A DNA stretch of 64,000 bases from Curtobacterium sp. MCBD17_013 (lineage in GTDB: Bacteria; Actinomycetota; Actinomycetes; Actinomycetales; Microbacteriaceae): positions 124,001-188,000 of the forward strand of contig NZ_QKTU01000003.1 of the NCBI RefSeq assembly GCF_003234565.1, written 5' to 3'. Below are positions 8,591 through 17,007 of this stretch, piece by piece. Positions within the stretch are counted from its first letter, which is position 1. Each line of letters starts with the position of its first letter. The notes beneath the pieces are model-generated. The model saw only the letters and a list, made by a program, of their open reading frames with translations. It did not search any database and was not told the origin of the DNA. The translations under genes were made by a program, and so were the position numbers.

Positions 8591-8593
8591 AAT
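8588..8593 (+). promoter_or_regulatory. -10 box TAGAAT for dacB, leaderless type
   Basis: TAGAAT overlaps the end of the oxidoreductase gene and lies 8 nt before the dacB ATG. No Shine-Dalgarno sits in between. Confidence 0.5.
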
Positions 8594-8601
8594 CGTCGGC
8601 G

Positions 8602-10128
8602 ATGTCCGACGACCTCGACGCGCCGAACCACGCCGACCACGTCCCCGCCGCCGACGCCCCGCACGGTGGGCGCGCGGCCTTGACGCGCCTCCGCGGTGCG
8701 GTCGCGCGACGCCCGATGCCGTGGGCGGTCGGCGCCTTCGTCGCGGTCCTCGTGCTCGGGTCCGGTGGCGCCGCCGCGATCGCGGCGGCGACGACACCCG
8801 GCGCCGGGAGGCCCGTGACCGGCGTGACGGCGGCGAGTGGCGCCTCCCGGTCCGGGCCTCCGGCGACGCGGTCGGCGACACCGACGCCGACGCCGACGGT
8901 GGCCGCCCGACCGGTGCCGACCGACCCCGCCGGTCCGACGGCGATCGGGACGTGCTCGGTCGCAGGGGCGGCCTCCGCCGCTGGTCTCGGTCAGTTCGAG
9001 GGCGTCGTCGTCGACGCCGCGACGGGCGAGACCCTGTTCGACCGGAGCGGCGGCACGCCCGCACGGACGGGGAGCGTCATGAAGACGCTCACGACCGCGA
9101 CGGCGCTCGCCGACCTCGGAGCGGGCTACCGCATCCCGACCACGGTGGTCTCCGAGGGTGGCGGCACCGTCGCGATCGTCGGCCACGGTGACCCGACCCT
9201 CTCGGCGGGCGGGGCCACCGTCTACCCGGGGGCCCCGACGCTCGCGCAGTTGGCGCAACAGGTCAAGACGACGCTCGGCAGCACGCCCGTGACGACGATC
9301 GTCACCGACGACACGTACTGGAACGACGCGGACGCGTGGGACCCGACGTGGCCGGTCACCGAGCGGACCATCGGTTACCAGCCGGAGATCACCGCGCTCA
9401 TGGTGGACGGTGACCGCGCCAGTCCCGGTCTCGCGACCTCCCCCCGGTCGACCGATCCCGTCGGCCGCGCTGGCGCGATGTTCCGCACCGCCCTGGCGAA
9501 CGCGGGCGTGGTCGGTGCGGCGTCGGCGACGATCACGAAGCGTGCCACCACGGGCACGACGACCATCGCCGAGGTGCAGTCGCAGCCGGTGTCGACCCTG
9601 ATCGGGCAGATGATCCCGAACTCCGACAACACGCTCGCCGAGATGCTCGCCCGGATCTCGTCGAAGGTGTCGGGGTCGAACGGCTCAGCGGCATCGCTGA
9701 CCGGCGTGTACCGCGCGGCCCTGTCGACCTACGGCATCGACGCCTCGGCGATCACGATCAGGGACGGCTCGGGCGAGAGCGCCTCGAACGCCGTCGCACC
9801 AGCGCTCGTCGCGAAGCTCATGGTGCAGGTCGCGGGCGGGCAGAAGGGCCTCGGCGTGCTGGCGCAGTCGCTGCCGATCGCCGGTCGGACCGGGACGCTC
9901 GCCGGCCGCTTCACGGGGGCGAACGCGGTCGCCGCCGGCAAGGTGCACGCCAAGACGGGATGGATCGACACCGCGAACACACTCGGCGGGTACATGGACG
10001 CCGCGGACGGCACGCGGCTGACCTTCGCGTTCTACGCGCTCGGGTCGTCGCGGGCCGCCGCGTTGCCGGCGCTCGACGCGATCACCGCTGCGGTCTACCG
10101 ATGCGGCGGCAAGCTCGCGAACACCTGA
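8602..10128 (+). CDS. dacB: D-alanyl-D-alanine carboxypeptidase/endopeptidase (PBP4, S13 family)
   Basis: The enzyme trims or cleaves peptidoglycan cross-links outside the membrane. The 508 residues begin with a cytosolic stretch, a membrane anchor (about residues 34-58) and a Pro/Thr-rich linker (about residues 65-110). The three penicillin-binding motifs are SVMK (Ser158, Lys161), SDN (Ser341) and KTG (Lys451). Family knowledge: PBP4-type S13 enzymes act as monofunctional DD-peptidases. The linker segment GASRSGPP is encoded by one copy of the CCTCCCGG(n)CCGG repeat (8843-8855). The start fits a leaderless transcript. Confidence 0.9.
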   Translation: MSDDLDAPNHADHVPAADAPHGGRAALTRLRGAVARRPMPWAVGAFVAVLVLGSGGAAAIAAATTPGAGRPVTGVTAASGASRSGPPATRSATPTPTPTVAARPVPTDPAGPTAIGTCSVAGAASAAGLGQFEGVVVDAATGETLFDRSGGTPARTGSVMKTLTTATALADLGAGYRIPTTVVSEGGGTVAIVGHGDPTLSAGGATVYPGAPTLAQLAQQVKTTLGSTPVTTIVTDDTYWNDADAWDPTWPVTERTIGYQPEITALMVDGDRASPGLATSPRSTDPVGRAGAMFRTALANAGVVGAASATITKRATTGTTTIAEVQSQPVSTLIGQMIPNSDNTLAEMLARISSKVSGSNGSAASLTGVYRAALSTYGIDASAITIRDGSGESASNAVAPALVAKLMVQVAGGQKGLGVLAQSLPIAGRTGTLAGRFTGANAVAAGKVHAKTGWIDTANTLGGYMDAADGTRLTFAFYALGSSRAAALPALDAITAAVYRCGGKLANT

Positions 10129-10170
10129 CCGTGTGCGGCCGCAGACGGCGGCAGGGGACAGGATGGACGC

Positions 10171-10788
10171 ATGACCAGAGCGCTCGTGATCGTGGACGTC
10201 CAGAACGACTTCACCGAGGGCGGCGCCCTCGGTGTGGACGGGGGTGCTGCGACGGCCGCGCGCATCACGACCTTCCTCGGGCGACACGCGGGCGACTACG
10301 ACGTCATCGTCGCCTCGCGCGACTGGCACCACGGCGACGACGACAACGGCGGTCACTTCGCGTCGGGGGATCCGGACTACGTCACGACGTGGCCGGTGCA
10401 CTGCGTGGCGGACACCTTCGGGGCCGAGTACCACCCGGACCTCGACACCGCACCGGTCGACATCCACGTGCGGAAGGGCATGGGGGAGCCGGCGTACTCC
10501 GCGTTCGAGGGCGTCGACGACCAGGGCCGGGGGCTCGTCGACCTGCTGTACGACCGGAAGGTGCACGCGCTCGACGTCGTCGGCATCGCGACGGATCACT
10601 GCGTCCGAGCGACCGCCCTCGACGGTGCCCGAGCCGGCCTCGACGTCTTCGTGTTCGAGGACCTCATCGCCGGGGTCGCGTCCGGACCGAGCGCGGCCGC
10701 GCTCGACGAGATCCGCGCGGCCGGTGGGCACGTCGGTCGGAGCGACGTCGGGGAGGGACTCGAGCGCACCGACGGTGCCCAGATCTGA
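10171..10788 (+). CDS. pncA: Nicotinamidase / isochorismatase-family amidase
   Basis: PncA hydrolyses nicotinamide to nicotinate for NAD salvage. The 205 residues hold the catalytic triad of the family: Asp9 in VDVQNDF, Lys102 in HVRKGMG and Cys144 in TDHCVRATA. The metal-binding region DWHHGD lies near residue 50. Length and motif spacing match actinobacterial PncA, which also activates pyrazinamide in mycobacteria. CAGGAT lies 6 nt before the ATG, and GGGGACAGG may also serve ribosome binding. The SSADH gene follows after 21 bp with a good GAGGAG site, so the pair may be co-transcribed. Confidence 0.88.
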   Translation: MTRALVIVDVQNDFTEGGALGVDGGAATAARITTFLGRHAGDYDVIVASRDWHHGDDDNGGHFASGDPDYVTTWPVHCVADTFGAEYHPDLDTAPVDIHVRKGMGEPAYSAFEGVDDQGRGLVDLLYDRKVHALDVVGIATDHCVRATALDGARAGLDVFVFEDLIAGVASGPSAAALDEIRAAGGHVGRSDVGEGLERTDGAQI

Positions 10789-10809
10789 CGCGACCCCGAG
10801 GAGACGAGC

Positions 10810-12345
10810 ATGAGCGACGGCACGGCCACGACCGCGCGCACGACCACGGCCACGACCGCCCCCACGACCACGATCGACGACGGCGTCGTCCGGGTGACGG
10901 ACGTGCCGACGGGCCTGTTCATCGCGGGCGGATGGCGTGCCTCGTCGTCCGGCCGGACCTTCGACGTCCGCGACCCGTCGACGGGCGCCGTCATCGCCGC
11001 AGTGGCCGATGCCACCCCCGAGGACGCGATGGCGGCCCTCGACGCCGCGGTGGTCGCGCAGGACGCCTGGGCTGCGACCTCGCCCCGGGGGCGCTCCGAC
11101 GTGCTCCGTCGCACGTTCGACCTGGTGCACGAGCACGCCGAGGACCTCGCGCGGCTGATGTCGCTCGAGATGGGCAAACCCCTGGCCGAGGCGCGCGGCG
11201 AGGTCGTGTACGGCGCCGAGTTCCTCCGGTGGTTCAGCGAGGAGGCCGTGCGCATCGGTGGCTCCTACGGCACGAACCCGGAGGGCACGGGTCGCGCGAT
11301 CGTCCTGAAGCGCCCGGTCGGCCCGGTCTACGCGATCACGCCGTGGAACTTCCCCCTGGCGATGGCGACGCGGAAGATCGGGCCGGCGCTCGCGGCGGGC
11401 TGCACGATCGTCGTCAAACCCGCTGACCTCACACCCCTGACGACCCTGTACCTCGCGCGGCTGTTCGCCGAGGCCGGGCTGCCTGCCGGGGTGCTCGGTG
11501 TCGTGCCGACGTCGGACGCCCCGGCGCAGTCGGGGCCGCTCATCGCCGATCCGCGACTCCGGAAGCTCACGTTCACCGGGTCCACGCCCGTCGGCTCGGC
11601 ACTGCTCAAGCTGGCGGCGGACAACGTGCTCCGGACGAGCATGGAGCTCGGCGGCAACGCGCCACTCGTGGTGTTCGACGACGCGGACCTCGAGACCGCC
11701 GTGTCCGCGGCGATGGCAGCGAAGTTCCGCAACGTGGGCGAGGCCTGCACGGCGGCGAACCGCTTCTTCGTGCAGGCCGGGATCGCCGATGCCTTCGTCA
11801 CGGCGCTCACCGACCGCGTCCGCGGGTTCCGCATCGGCCGCGGGACCGAGGACGGCACGACCATGGGGCCGCTCATCGACGAGCGCTCGGTCGACAAGGC
11901 GGCGCGACTCGTCGCGGACGCCGTCGATCGCGGGGCGACCCTCGTGCTCGGCGGGGAGCGCGTGGACCGTCCGGGGACCTACTACGCCCCGACGGTGCTC
12001 GACACGGTCCAGCCCGGGTCCGCGATCCTGTCGACCGAGATCTTCGGGCCGGTCGTGGCGATCACCCGGTTCGACACCGAGGCCGAGGCCGTCCGGCTGG
12101 CGAACGACACCGAGTACGGTCTCGTCTCGTACGTGTTCACGAAGGACCTCGCGCGCGGCCAGCGCATGGCGGAGCGGCTCGAGTCGGGCATGGTCGGGTT
12201 GAACACGGGTGTCGTCTCGAACGCGGCGGCACCGTTCGGTGGTGTCAAGGCGTCGGGGCTCGGGCGTGAGGGTGCCCACGACGGTCTCGAGGAGTACCTC
12301 GAGACCGTGTACGTCCTGACGCCGGATCCGTTCGCCGCGCCCTGA
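10810..12345 (+). CDS. gabD: NAD(P)-dependent succinate-semialdehyde dehydrogenase
   Basis: Aldehyde dehydrogenase superfamily; the closest class oxidises succinate semialdehyde to succinate at the end of the GABA shunt. Of 511 residues, the first ~25 are a Thr/Ala-rich low-complexity extension. The catalytic Glu279 is in MELGGNAPL and the nucleophile Cys313 in GEACTAANR. NFPLAMATRK and FTGSTPVGS form the cofactor pocket. The substrate is inferred from family resemblance; other semialdehydes are possible. GAGGAGACGAGC precedes ATG 10810. It converges on the ABC exporter gene, only 15 bp away. Confidence 0.85.
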   Translation: MSDGTATTARTTTATTAPTTTIDDGVVRVTDVPTGLFIAGGWRASSSGRTFDVRDPSTGAVIAAVADATPEDAMAALDAAVVAQDAWAATSPRGRSDVLRRTFDLVHEHAEDLARLMSLEMGKPLAEARGEVVYGAEFLRWFSEEAVRIGGSYGTNPEGTGRAIVLKRPVGPVYAITPWNFPLAMATRKIGPALAAGCTIVVKPADLTPLTTLYLARLFAEAGLPAGVLGVVPTSDAPAQSGPLIADPRLRKLTFTGSTPVGSALLKLAADNVLRTSMELGGNAPLVVFDDADLETAVSAAMAAKFRNVGEACTAANRFFVQAGIADAFVTALTDRVRGFRIGRGTEDGTTMGPLIDERSVDKAARLVADAVDRGATLVLGGERVDRPGTYYAPTVLDTVQPGSAILSTEIFGPVVAITRFDTEAEAVRLANDTEYGLVSYVFTKDLARGQRMAERLESGMVGLNTGVVSNAAAPFGGVKASGLGREGAHDGLEEYLETVYVLTPDPFAAP

Positions 12346-12360
12346 CCGTCCGGGAACCCC

Positions 12361-14280
12361 TCAGACCAGGAGCTGGTGCTTCGCCAGGTCCCGGTAGAGC
12401 GGCGTCGTCTGCACGAGTTCCGAGTGGGTGCCCTGACCGACGACGCGGCCCTGCTCGAGCACGACGATGTGGTCGGAGTCGACGACGGTGGAGAGCCGGT
12501 GCGCGATCACGAGGAGCGTGCGGTCCTCGGCCACCGCGTCGATCGCGGCCCGCATCCGCTGCTCGTTGATGCCGTCGAGGCTCGACGTCGACTCGTCGAG
12601 CAGCAGGATCGGCGGTGCGGCGAGGAGCGCGCGGGCGATCGCGAGCCGCTGGCGTTCGCCGCCGGACAGCATGACGCCGTCCTCGCCGACCTGGGCGTCG
12701 AGCCCGCGTTCGTCGCGCTCGAGCACGTCGGACAGGTTGACGGCCTCGAGGACGCGCACGCACTCGGCTTCGGTCGCCTCGGGCTTGCCGAGCAGCAGGT
12801 TCGCCCGGATCGTCCCCGCGAGCACGGGGGCGTCCTGTTCGACGTACCCGATCTGGCTGCGGAGCTCGGCACGGTCGAGCCCGCGGACGTCGATCCCGCC
12901 GAGCCGGACGACGCCGTCGGTCGGGTCGTAGAAGCGCTCGATGAGGGCGAGCGTCGTGCTCTTGCCGGCACCGGAGGGCCCGACGAGCGCGACGCGCGTG
13001 CCGCGCCGTACGCCGAACGACACGTCGTGCAGGACGGTCGGGTCACTGGCCGTGCCGGTCGTGTCGCCGTCCGGCCGGGAGGCGGTGCGCGCGCCCGGCA
13101 GGCCCCGCGCGTTCGCCCCGTCGACCGCGGGGACCGCCACGGCGGCAGCGGTTCCCGGGACCGTGCCGTCCGCCTCCGTCACCGCGCGGACGGCGGCCTC
13201 GCGGTAGTGGAAGGACACGTGCTCGAAGGTGATGGCGTCGTCCGTGGCGACCGCGGGGGCCGGGAGGGCGGCGTGGTCGTCCTGGTCCTCGGTGGGCAGG
13301 TCGAGGATCTCCTGGATGCGGCCGAGGGCCCCGAGGGCTTGATTGACCGCGACCGCCGCACCGAACGCCTGACCGAGCGGCATGATCATCATGAACAGCA
13401 GCAGGATGAACGTCACGAGGGTGGCGACCTGGATGCTGCCCGCGGCGACCTGTCCTCCGCCGACGCCGATCACGACGATGAACGAGAGCTGCATGGCGAT
13501 GCTCGCGACCGGGACGACGAACGCCGACATCCGCGCGATGTCCAGACCGCGGCGGTAGGCCTCCGAGGCGTGGCCGTCGATCTCCGTGACCTCGCGTTCG
13601 GTGGCACCCGCGGCTCGGATCGTGCGGACGGCGCTGATGCCGCGCTCCACCGCGGCCGTCAGGTCGCCCACCTTCTCCTGCGCGGCCTTGCTCGCGGCGC
13701 GGATCCGGCGCGACAGCACGCCGACGACGACGATCGAGACGGCGATCACGATGGCGGTGAGTCCGAGCAGGAGCGGGTCGATGATCGCCATGCCCACGAC
13801 GGCGCCGATGAAGGTCAGGGCGCCCCCGATCGCTTCGACGAGTCCCTGGGTCAGGACCGCGCGGAGGAGCGTCGTGTCGCTGCCGACGCGGGACACGAGG
13901 TCACCCGTGCGGCGGACGTCGAACTCGGAGATCGGGAGGGACAGGATCCGCGCGACGAGGCGCCGCCGGCTCGACAGCACGACGCCCTCGCCCGCCCGCT
14001 GGAGCATGAAGTGCTGGAAACCGTTGATGAGCCCCGCGACGACGACCATCGCCGCGAGCGCGACGACGAGCAGGGTCAGGGTGTGCCCCGCCTCGACGGC
14101 CTGGATCACCTGGTTCACGAGCAGGGGCTGTGCGAGCGACGCAGCCGAGCCGAGCACGCTGAGCACGACGATGAACACCATCACCGGGCGGTTCTCGAAC
14201 AGGTACGGGAGCAGCGAACGGAAGGTCGCGCGGGGTCCGTCCGGCTGCTTGCGGCCGCGTCGGGCCAGGGGATTGCTCAT
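12361..14280 (-). CDS. ABC exporter half-transporter (ATPase fused to membrane domain)
   Basis: The protein has 639 residues from the ATG at 14280, preferred over an in-frame ATG at 14310 because AGAAGGAA sits just upstream. Residues ~25-320 form a six-helix ABC exporter domain. The ATPase domain has Walker A GPSGAGKST (Lys440), signature LSGGERQRLAIARAL, Walker B ILLLDESTSSLD and the H-loop IAHRLST. About 50 low-complexity residues (~362-410) are inserted near the start of the ATPase domain, between FEHVSFHYRE and TVLHDVSF. It follows the small HTH gene by 49 bp and probably shares its autoregulated promoter. The substrate is unknown; drug or lipid export is likely for this class. Confidence 0.88.
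   Translation of the reverse strand: MSNPLARRGRKQPDGPRATFRSLLPYLFENRPVMVFIVVLSVLGSAASLAQPLLVNQVIQAVEAGHTLTLLVVALAAMVVVAGLINGFQHFMLQRAGEGVVLSSRRRLVARILSLPISEFDVRRTGDLVSRVGSDTTLLRAVLTQGLVEAIGGALTFIGAVVGMAIIDPLLLGLTAIVIAVSIVVVGVLSRRIRAASKAAQEKVGDLTAAVERGISAVRTIRAAGATEREVTEIDGHASEAYRRGLDIARMSAFVVPVASIAMQLSFIVVIGVGGGQVAAGSIQVATLVTFILLLFMMIMPLGQAFGAAVAVNQALGALGRIQEILDLPTEDQDDHAALPAPAVATDDAITFEHVSFHYREAAVRAVTEADGTVPGTAAAVAVPAVDGANARGLPGARTASRPDGDTTGTASDPTVLHDVSFGVRRGTRVALVGPSGAGKSTTLALIERFYDPTDGVVRLGGIDVRGLDRAELRSQIGYVEQDAPVLAGTIRANLLLGKPEATEAECVRVLEAVNLSDVLERDERGLDAQVGEDGVMLSGGERQRLAIARALLAAPPILLLDESTSSLDGINEQRMRAAIDAVAEDRTLLVIAHRLSTVVDSDHIVVLEQGRVVGQGTHSELVQTTPLYRDLAKHQLLV
13071..13082 (-). repeat. 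Dispersed 12-mer CCTCCCGGCCGG inside the ABC ATPase insertion
   Basis: On the minus strand this exact 12-mer encodes part of the SRPDGD segment in the extra loop of the exporter ATPase. The same 12-mer is at 20658, 49026 and 54357 on the plus strand. Confidence 0.6.
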
Positions 14281-14329
14281 CGGTTCCTTCTCGGATGGTG
14301 CCGGGCGCATGCCCGTGACGGAGGTCGCG

Positions 14330-14545
14330 TCAGCAGCGGCCGTACTTCTTGTGCACGGCCTGACGGCTCACGCCGAGGAGCGTGGCGATCTCCTGCCACG
14401 AGGCTCCGGCGTTGCGTGCGCGACGGGCGGCGATCGCCTCGACCCGGTCGACCTCGCGACGGAGGTCCCGCACGGCACCGAGGGCCGTGAACGGGTCGTC
14501 GTCGCCGGCGTCGGCCGCGAGCGCGGTGATCGTGCCGCTGTCCAT
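14330..14545 (-). CDS. Small helix-turn-helix regulator of the adjacent ABC exporter
   Basis: This 71-residue protein has an N-terminal acidic/Ala segment, a basic helix (REVDRVEAIAARRARNAG) and a C-terminal helix-turn-helix, SWQEIATLLGVSRQAVHKKYG. Such 'HTH only' proteins are common in Microbacteriaceae, but their ligands are not established. The start at 14545 is chosen because it lies 7 nt after a -10 box; the frame extends 12 codons upstream into the operators. Two palindromes overlap its promoter, so negative autoregulation is likely. The ABC exporter starts 49 bp downstream on the same strand. Confidence 0.8.
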   Translation of the reverse strand: MDSGTITALAADAGDDDPFTALGAVRDLRREVDRVEAIAARRARNAGASWQEIATLLGVSRQAVHKKYGRC

Positions 14546-14548
14546 GGG

Positions 14549-14593
14549 TGTCAACCTACATTGACACTCGCAGCATGTCAACCCGCGTTGACG
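14549..14593 (-). promoter_or_regulatory. Tandem operators and promoter of the HTH-ABC exporter operon
   Basis: Two palindromes, TGTCAA-N6-TTGACA (14549-14566) and TGTCAA-N6-TTGACG (14576-14593), are centred 27 bp apart. On the minus strand TTGACA (14576-14581) and TAGGTT (14553-14558) form a -35/-10 pair with a 17-bp spacer. The -10 ends 7 nt before the ATG, so the transcript should be leaderless. Each palindrome covers one promoter hexamer. Confidence 0.8.
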
Positions 14594-14690
14594 GAGGCGC
14601 CCGTCCGCGCCACGGCGACGGGCGCCCGTCGACCGGTGCCGGTCCTCCCGGTCGGTCGGCGAGCGCCCGTCGTGCTGGCGGTGGCCCGCG

Positions 14691-16118
14691 TCAGGGAGCG
14701 AGGCTCCCCGCGCTGGTGGTCCCCTCTGTCGTGCCGGCGCCGACGGTGCCGTCCGTGCGGTCGAAGTCGCTCCCGCGGGTCTCGCGGACGAAGAACAGCG
14801 CGACGAGCGTGACCACCGCCGCTCCCGTCAGGTAGAGCCCGACGAGGAAGATGTTCCCCTTGGCGCTCCACAGGGCGATCGCGACGGTCGGGGCGAGTGA
14901 GGCGCCGAGGATGCTCGCGACGTTGTAGGCGACGGCCGAGCCCGTGTACCGGACGTTCGCGGGGAACAGCTCGGGCAGGAGCGCACCCATCGGACCGAAC
15001 GTCAGGCCCATGAGCGAGAGTCCGACGACGAGGAACGTCACCGTGCCGAGCGGCCCGTGCGCGGACGCGAACCAGAACTGGAACGTCAGGCCGAACAGCA
15101 CGATACCGATCGTCGTCAGGATGAGCGTCGGGCGGCGCCCGAAGCGGTCCGCGAGCATGCCGGCGATCGGCGTGAAGATCCCGAAGAAGACGACGCCGAT
15201 CATGAGGAGGCCGAGGAACTCGCCCCGCGGGTACCCGAGCCCGATCTTCGCACCGGCGGTCACGGTGGACGGCGCCGTGCCGTACGTCAGCGTGAACGTC
15301 GTCATGAAGTAGAACAGCACGTACGTCGCGACCATCCCGAACGTCCCGACGACGACCGCACGCCAGGACGTGCGGAACACACGGCCGAGCGGCACCTTGG
15401 CGACCGCGCCCGATTCCACGACCCCCGTGAACACCGGCGACTCGATGAGCTTGAACCGGACGTAGAGTCCGATGACCACGAGCACGGCGCTGAGGAGGAA
15501 CGGGATCCGCCAGCCGAAGGACTGGAACGCGGGCGACGCCGCCTGTCCCGCCGCGGCCGGCATGAGCGCGTTGAGCACGATGAAGACGCCGTTGGCGATG
15601 AGGAACCCGATCGGCGCGCCGAGCTGGGGGAGCGACCCGAAGACGCCCCGGCGGCCCGACGGCGCGTTCTCGGTCGCCAGGAGCGCCGCCCCGCTCCACT
15701 CGCCCCCGAGGCCGACACCCTGGCAGAACCGCATGACGGCGAGGAGGACCGGCGCCCAGACACCGATCTGCGCGAACGTCGGCAGGACGCCGATGAGGAA
15801 CGTCGCGCTCCCCATCACGAGGAGGGAGGCGACCAGCGTGGTCTTCCGGCCGATGCGGTCACCGAAGTGGCCGAAGATGATCGATCCGACCGGGCGTGCG
15901 AAGAACGCCAGCGCGAACGTCACGAACGACGACAGCTGCGAGGCGACCGCGCTCTCGTTCGGGAAGAACAGGCTGGGGAACACGAGGACCGCGGCGGTCG
16001 CGTAGACGTAGAAGTCGTAGAACTCGATCGACGTGCCGACGAGGCTGGCGATCACCACACGGGAGCGCGGGTTGGTGGTGGGTGCGGCGACGGACGTCGC
16101 CGGAGCGGGTGCGGACAT
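14691..16118 (-). CDS. MFS transporter, metabolite:H+ symporter (MHS) family
   Basis: The protein has 475 residues from the ATG at 16118; a longer frame to 16259 lacks transporter-like sequence. GTSIEFYDFYVYATAA at the start of helix 1 and GDRIGRKTTL after helix 2 are typical of the MHS family (ShiA, ProP, KgtP), which imports organic acids or osmolytes with protons. Twelve hydrophobic segments can be traced. A second MFS loop motif, ADRFGRRPTL, appears after helix 8. The substrate is unknown. It stands alone, between the HTH gene and ribA. A candidate promoter (TTCGCA, 18 bp, TAGACT at 16260-16265 on the minus strand) would leave a leader of roughly 130 nt. Confidence 0.88.
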   Translation of the reverse strand: MSAPAPATSVAAPTTNPRSRVVIASLVGTSIEFYDFYVYATAAVLVFPSLFFPNESAVASQLSSFVTFALAFFARPVGSIIFGHFGDRIGRKTTLVASLLVMGSATFLIGVLPTFAQIGVWAPVLLAVMRFCQGVGLGGEWSGAALLATENAPSGRRGVFGSLPQLGAPIGFLIANGVFIVLNALMPAAAGQAASPAFQSFGWRIPFLLSAVLVVIGLYVRFKLIESPVFTGVVESGAVAKVPLGRVFRTSWRAVVVGTFGMVATYVLFYFMTTFTLTYGTAPSTVTAGAKIGLGYPRGEFLGLLMIGVVFFGIFTPIAGMLADRFGRRPTLILTTIGIVLFGLTFQFWFASAHGPLGTVTFLVVGLSLMGLTFGPMGALLPELFPANVRYTGSAVAYNVASILGASLAPTVAIALWSAKGNIFLVGLYLTGAAVVTLVALFFVRETRGSDFDRTDGTVGAGTTEGTTSAGSLAP

Positions 16119-16259
16119 GGTTGCGCGTCGGACTCCGAGGGGAGCACCCGGGACGGGTGCGGTGCGGACACGAACGTCGGGTCGACGACCGGTTCGCGCA
16201 GGTGGGCGCGGACACCGGTCGGATGCGTTCGTCGAGGTACCGCTCGTGACGGTCCACAC

Positions 16260-16289
16260 AGTCTACGTGCTCGTCGTCGAACCTGCGAA
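16260..16289 (-). promoter_or_regulatory. Candidate promoter of the MHS transporter gene
   Basis: On the minus strand TTCGCA (16284-16289) and TAGACT (16260-16265) are 18 bp apart. The -10 is good and the -35 weak. Confidence 0.3.
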
Positions 16290-16350
16290 TCCGCCCAGAG
16301 CGTGGGATACCAACGCCGCGGCGCCGGATGGCGCTCCGCCGCCCGACCGA

Positions 16351-17007
16351 TCAGCCGGGGAGGTCCGCCTCGAGATGCGCGGGGAGGGCGTGTCCCATCC
16401 GGTCGCGCTTCGTGTCGAGGTAGCCGGCGTTCTCGGCCGAGACACCGACCACGAGCGGCACGAGCTCGTCGACGACGATCCCGTGCTCCTCGAGCTGCCG
16501 GCGCTTCTCGGGGTTGTTCGACAGCAGCCGGATGTGGGTGATCCCGAGGTCCGTGAGGATCCCCGCGGCCCCGCCGTACTCACGCGCGTCCGCGGGCAGG
16601 CCGAGCGCGAGGTTCGCGTCGAGCGTGTCGAGCCCGTCCTCCTGCAGCCGGTAGGCGCGGAGCTTGTCGATGAGCCCGATGCCGCGGCCCTCCTGCCCCC
16701 GCAGGTAGACCACGACCCCGCCCTCGGCGGCGATGGTGTCGAGCGCGGCGTCGAGCTGCGGGCCGCACTCGCACTTGAGCGACCCGAAGGCCTCGCCGGT
16801 CAGGCACTCCGAGTGCACCCGAACGAGCGCTCCGTCGGTCGGGGCGTTCCCGGTGCGGTCGCGCGCGATGACGGCGACGTGGTCTGCCCCGGTCACGAGG
16901 TCCCGGTACGCGCGCATCTCGAACCGGCCGTGGACGGTCGGGACGGTGGTGGCGACCTCGAACCGCACGGGACTGCCCGGTGTGGGGGAGGTCAGCGCGT
17001 CGCTCAT
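16351..17007 (-). CDS. ribA: GTP cyclohydrolase II
   Basis: RibA converts GTP to the pyrimidine precursor of riboflavin with release of formate. The 218-residue protein is the stand-alone form, without a fused DHBP synthase domain. The three zinc-binding cysteines are in HSECLTGEAFGSLKCECG (about residues 66-80), and the catalytic loop is YLRGQEGRGIGL. The C-terminal NNPEKRRQLEEHG is also conserved. Its start overlaps the ribD stop by 4 bp (ATGA), so the two are translated together. ribE, ribH and ribB are not in this window. Confidence 0.94.
   Translation of the reverse strand: MSDALTSPTPGSPVRFEVATTVPTVHGRFEMRAYRDLVTGADHVAVIARDRTGNAPTDGALVRVHSECLTGEAFGSLKCECGPQLDAALDTIAAEGGVVVYLRGQEGRGIGLIDKLRAYRLQEDGLDTLDANLALGLPADAREYGGAAGILTDLGITHIRLLSNNPEKRRQLEEHGIVVDELVPLVVGVSAENAGYLDTKRDRMGHALPAHLEADLPG

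Noticed and set aside
9685-12279. 864-residue minus-strand frame over dacB, pncA and gabD
   Set aside because: Antisense to three genes with intact catalytic motifs; product is Arg/Asp/Glu-rich without a fold.
12376-14490. 704-residue open frame on the plus strand opposite the ABC exporter
   Set aside because: Antisense shadow of a GC-rich gene: charged, repetitive product with no motif, while the minus strand carries full ABC signatures.
16290-16320. TTGGTATCCCA as a GntR operator upstream of the MHS transporter
   Set aside because: Only three bases each side are symmetric, and no GntR gene is near; too weak to list.
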